NCBI GenBank assembly: GCA_021777105.1
Contig: JAIQZQ010000055.1
Coordinates: forward strand, 1-61,799
Origin: Candidatus Anammoxibacter sp.
Lineage (GTDB): Bacteria; Planctomycetota; Brocadiia; Brocadiales; Anammoxibacteraceae
DNA length: 61,799 nucleotides
Direction: 5' to 3'
Part shown: piece after piece, positions 60,783-61,799 of the stretch
Numbering within the stretch: the first letter of the stretch is position 1
How the letters are laid out: each line of letters starts with the position of its first letter
The notes under the pieces: generated by a model
What the model saw: the letters and a program-made list of their open reading frames with translations, nothing else
Told to the model about the DNA's origin: nothing
Databases searched by the model: none
Position numbers and translations under genes: made by a program

Positions 60783-61610
60783 TCAAATCTCCCTCCTCGC
60801 CACAACCAGCGTATACGCAGCCAAGTTTTTTGCTTTAAAACACATAGCCGCCATCTCATAAATAATGCTTATAATATATAGGGGCGCAAAAAAACTGAAA
60901 TATCTCGATTGGTAGTACCCCAAATGAACGTCAACAACCTTGAAATTGTGTTTTTTAAGCAGGTCCAGAAACGCCTTATAATAGCATTTATTATAAAAAG
61001 CCCTAAATCCGCATCGTCCGCGGCTGCCGGACACCAGAAGGTAAAGTATTTTTTTTGTCAGCCTCTTCGGCAACAGTTGGTTTATGATTGCAAATGGGGC
61101 AAACCGTGACGGGAAAAGGTGTATAAACACACCGTTAGCTCTTAAAACCTTGCCGGAATGAGCCACAAAACTCTCAACATCCTGCAAATGCTCAAGCACT
61201 GACCTTGATACGATAAGGTCTATCTTATCCTCCTTAAACGGCATGCCTTGCGTAACATCCGATATTATCCTCCCCTTGGTCAGCTCATTGATTTTAATTT
61301 CGTCAACAGAGATATCAACTGTATAAATCTTTGCGTTTACATTTCTAGAGTCATCCTCATTAAGACAAAATGAACGGCCGCCGCCCACATCCACAATAGT
61401 CTGCCCGTTCTTGGCCTTCATATATCCAACAACCTGATTTATATACTCCTGAAATATATCTGATTTTGATTGCGGAACCAAACTTTCAAGTTTCTCGCAC
61501 AATAATTTGTTTAGTTTTATAAATTTCTTAAGCATATTATTAGAAGGCCGATTAACAGCTATAATTTGAAAAAACGTTAGTTCTTTTTTACGCTTGTTAG
61601 CGTAAATCAC
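60783..61610 (-). CDS. SAM-dependent methyltransferase (Methyltransf_11-like)
   Basis: The 275-residue protein has motif I TIVDVGGGRSFCLN, an acidic motif II (AKIYTVDISVDEIK), KIDLIVSRSVLEHLQDVESF as the post-motif and VLRANGVFIHLFPSRFAPFA. A hydrophobic segment near the C-terminus (YFSFFAPLYIISIIYEMAAM) suggests membrane association. This type often acts in polysaccharide or lipid pathways; substrate unknown. The GTG start at 61610 has no ribosome-binding site; ATG 61535 is an alternative with 250 residues. Confidence 0.8.
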   Translation of the reverse strand: MIYANKRKKELTFFQIIAVNRPSNNMLKKFIKLNKLLCEKLESLVPQSKSDIFQEYINQVVGYMKAKNGQTIVDVGGGRSFCLNEDDSRNVNAKIYTVDISVDEIKINELTKGRIISDVTQGMPFKEDKIDLIVSRSVLEHLQDVESFVAHSGKVLRANGVFIHLFPSRFAPFAIINQLLPKRLTKKILYLLVSGSRGRCGFRAFYNKCYYKAFLDLLKKHNFKVVDVHLGYYQSRYFSFFAPLYIISIIYEMAAMCFKAKNLAAYTLVVARREI

Positions 61611-61679
61611 ATAAGGTGTTAGGTTAAGATCAAAAATTTAAGATCAAAAGCGATACGCCAGTGATTAAGTCGCCCTTTC

Positions 61680-61765
61680 AGGGCTGATCTCTTTTTTATT
61701 TTAAGCCCTGGGGCGTTGCCCCAGGCTATATTAAAGCCGCCCCGTTGGGGCTTGAAATTGTATAT
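61680..61765. repeat. GC-rich palindromic repeats at the right edge
   Basis: Three hairpins in an AT-rich background: CCTTTCAGGG, GCCCTGGGGCGTTGCCCCAGGC (61705-61726) and GCCCCGTTGGGGC (about 61741-61753). They resemble REP-like intergenic repeats (the CCCTGGGGC...GCCCCAGGC type). No gene is seen from 61611 to the end. Confidence 0.55.
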
Positions 61766-61799
61766 TTTATTATTAAAACGTTAACGCGTAAACAGCCCT

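Noticed and set aside
1..61799. CRISPR arrays, tRNA genes, insertion sequences, prophage
   Set aside because: No regularly spaced repeats, cloverleaf-like genes, transposase, integrase or phage structural genes were found by reading; small or divergent tRNAs could be missed without a covariance search.

Overview
The window is an AT-rich chromosomal segment from a flagellated, outer-membrane-bearing bacterium with an anaerobic or microaerobic redox lifestyle. The double membrane is shown by the flagellar P- and L-ring genes, two OMP-type porins ending in Phe and a Wza-like export lipoprotein. The lifestyle is suggested by an A-type flavodiiron protein, ferritin-like proteins, MobA, IscU and a tri-heme c-type cytochrome. 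The fliW-csrA pair, sigma-54-type promoter sites and an exonuclease-coaE-rho order resembling polA-coaE-rho point away from Gammaproteobacteria. They are compatible with Desulfobacterota, Nitrospirota, Planctomycetota or a neighbouring candidate phylum; I cannot name the phylum from sequence alone. No rRNA, tRNA, CRISPR array, transposase or phage gene was recognised.

Layout. (1) Positions 1-1043 hold the first codons of a secreted protein leaving on the left (minus strand) and a non-coding leader with a sigma-54-like site. (2) 1044-15373 is one co-directional flagellar cluster: fliK, flgD, flgE, flgF, flgG, flgA, flgH, flgI, flgJ, a tandem FliS-like gene, flgN, flgK, flgL, fliW, csrA. It builds rod, hook, P/L rings and the hook-filament junction, and ends with the post-transcriptional flagellin control pair. 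(3) 15437-18518 (minus) is a stand-alone Pol I-type 5'-3' exonuclease, coaE and rho. (4) 19304-25761 is an exopolysaccharide export/regulation set: ExeA-like ATPase, HD-GYP protein, Wza, Wzc-like tyrosine kinase and an orphan PqqD-like protein. CheX-like and PilZ proteins follow on the other strand. (5) 27706-36361 is a redox/metal block: MobA, ferritin-like proteins, IscU, a flavoprotein with a C-terminal zinc ribbon, a GlcD/GlcF-like oxidase pair, a tri-heme cytochrome and a flavodiiron protein. A MITE-like inverted-repeat element and a decayed nucleotidyltransferase module sit near its end.

(6) 37032-55677 is a dense sensory island. It holds five histidine kinases, four response regulators without a kinase domain (one REC-PAS, one whose vestigial kinase stub has lost its histidine), three periplasmic binding proteins without any transporter permease, a secreted repeat protein of unknown function and an OprD-like porin translationally coupled to a kinase. 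One kinase carries a c-type heme motif in a Tll0287-like sensor domain. Copies of a 39-bp palindromic repeat lie beside three of these genes, and TTGCAT-N17-TAAACT promoter-like sequences occur before the heme kinase and near glgC.

(7) 55788-61799 contains an ATPase of the DUF4143 type with a perfect palindrome at its start, a phosphate-selective-type porin, glgC, the RNase P RNA gene (minus strand), a methyltransferase and a right edge rich in GC palindromes.

The most unusual items are the duplicated FliS-like protein in the place where flgM is often found, the exonuclease-only gene in the polA position, the permease-less binding-protein/kinase island with its shared repeats, and the unknown repeat protein at 41911-43302.
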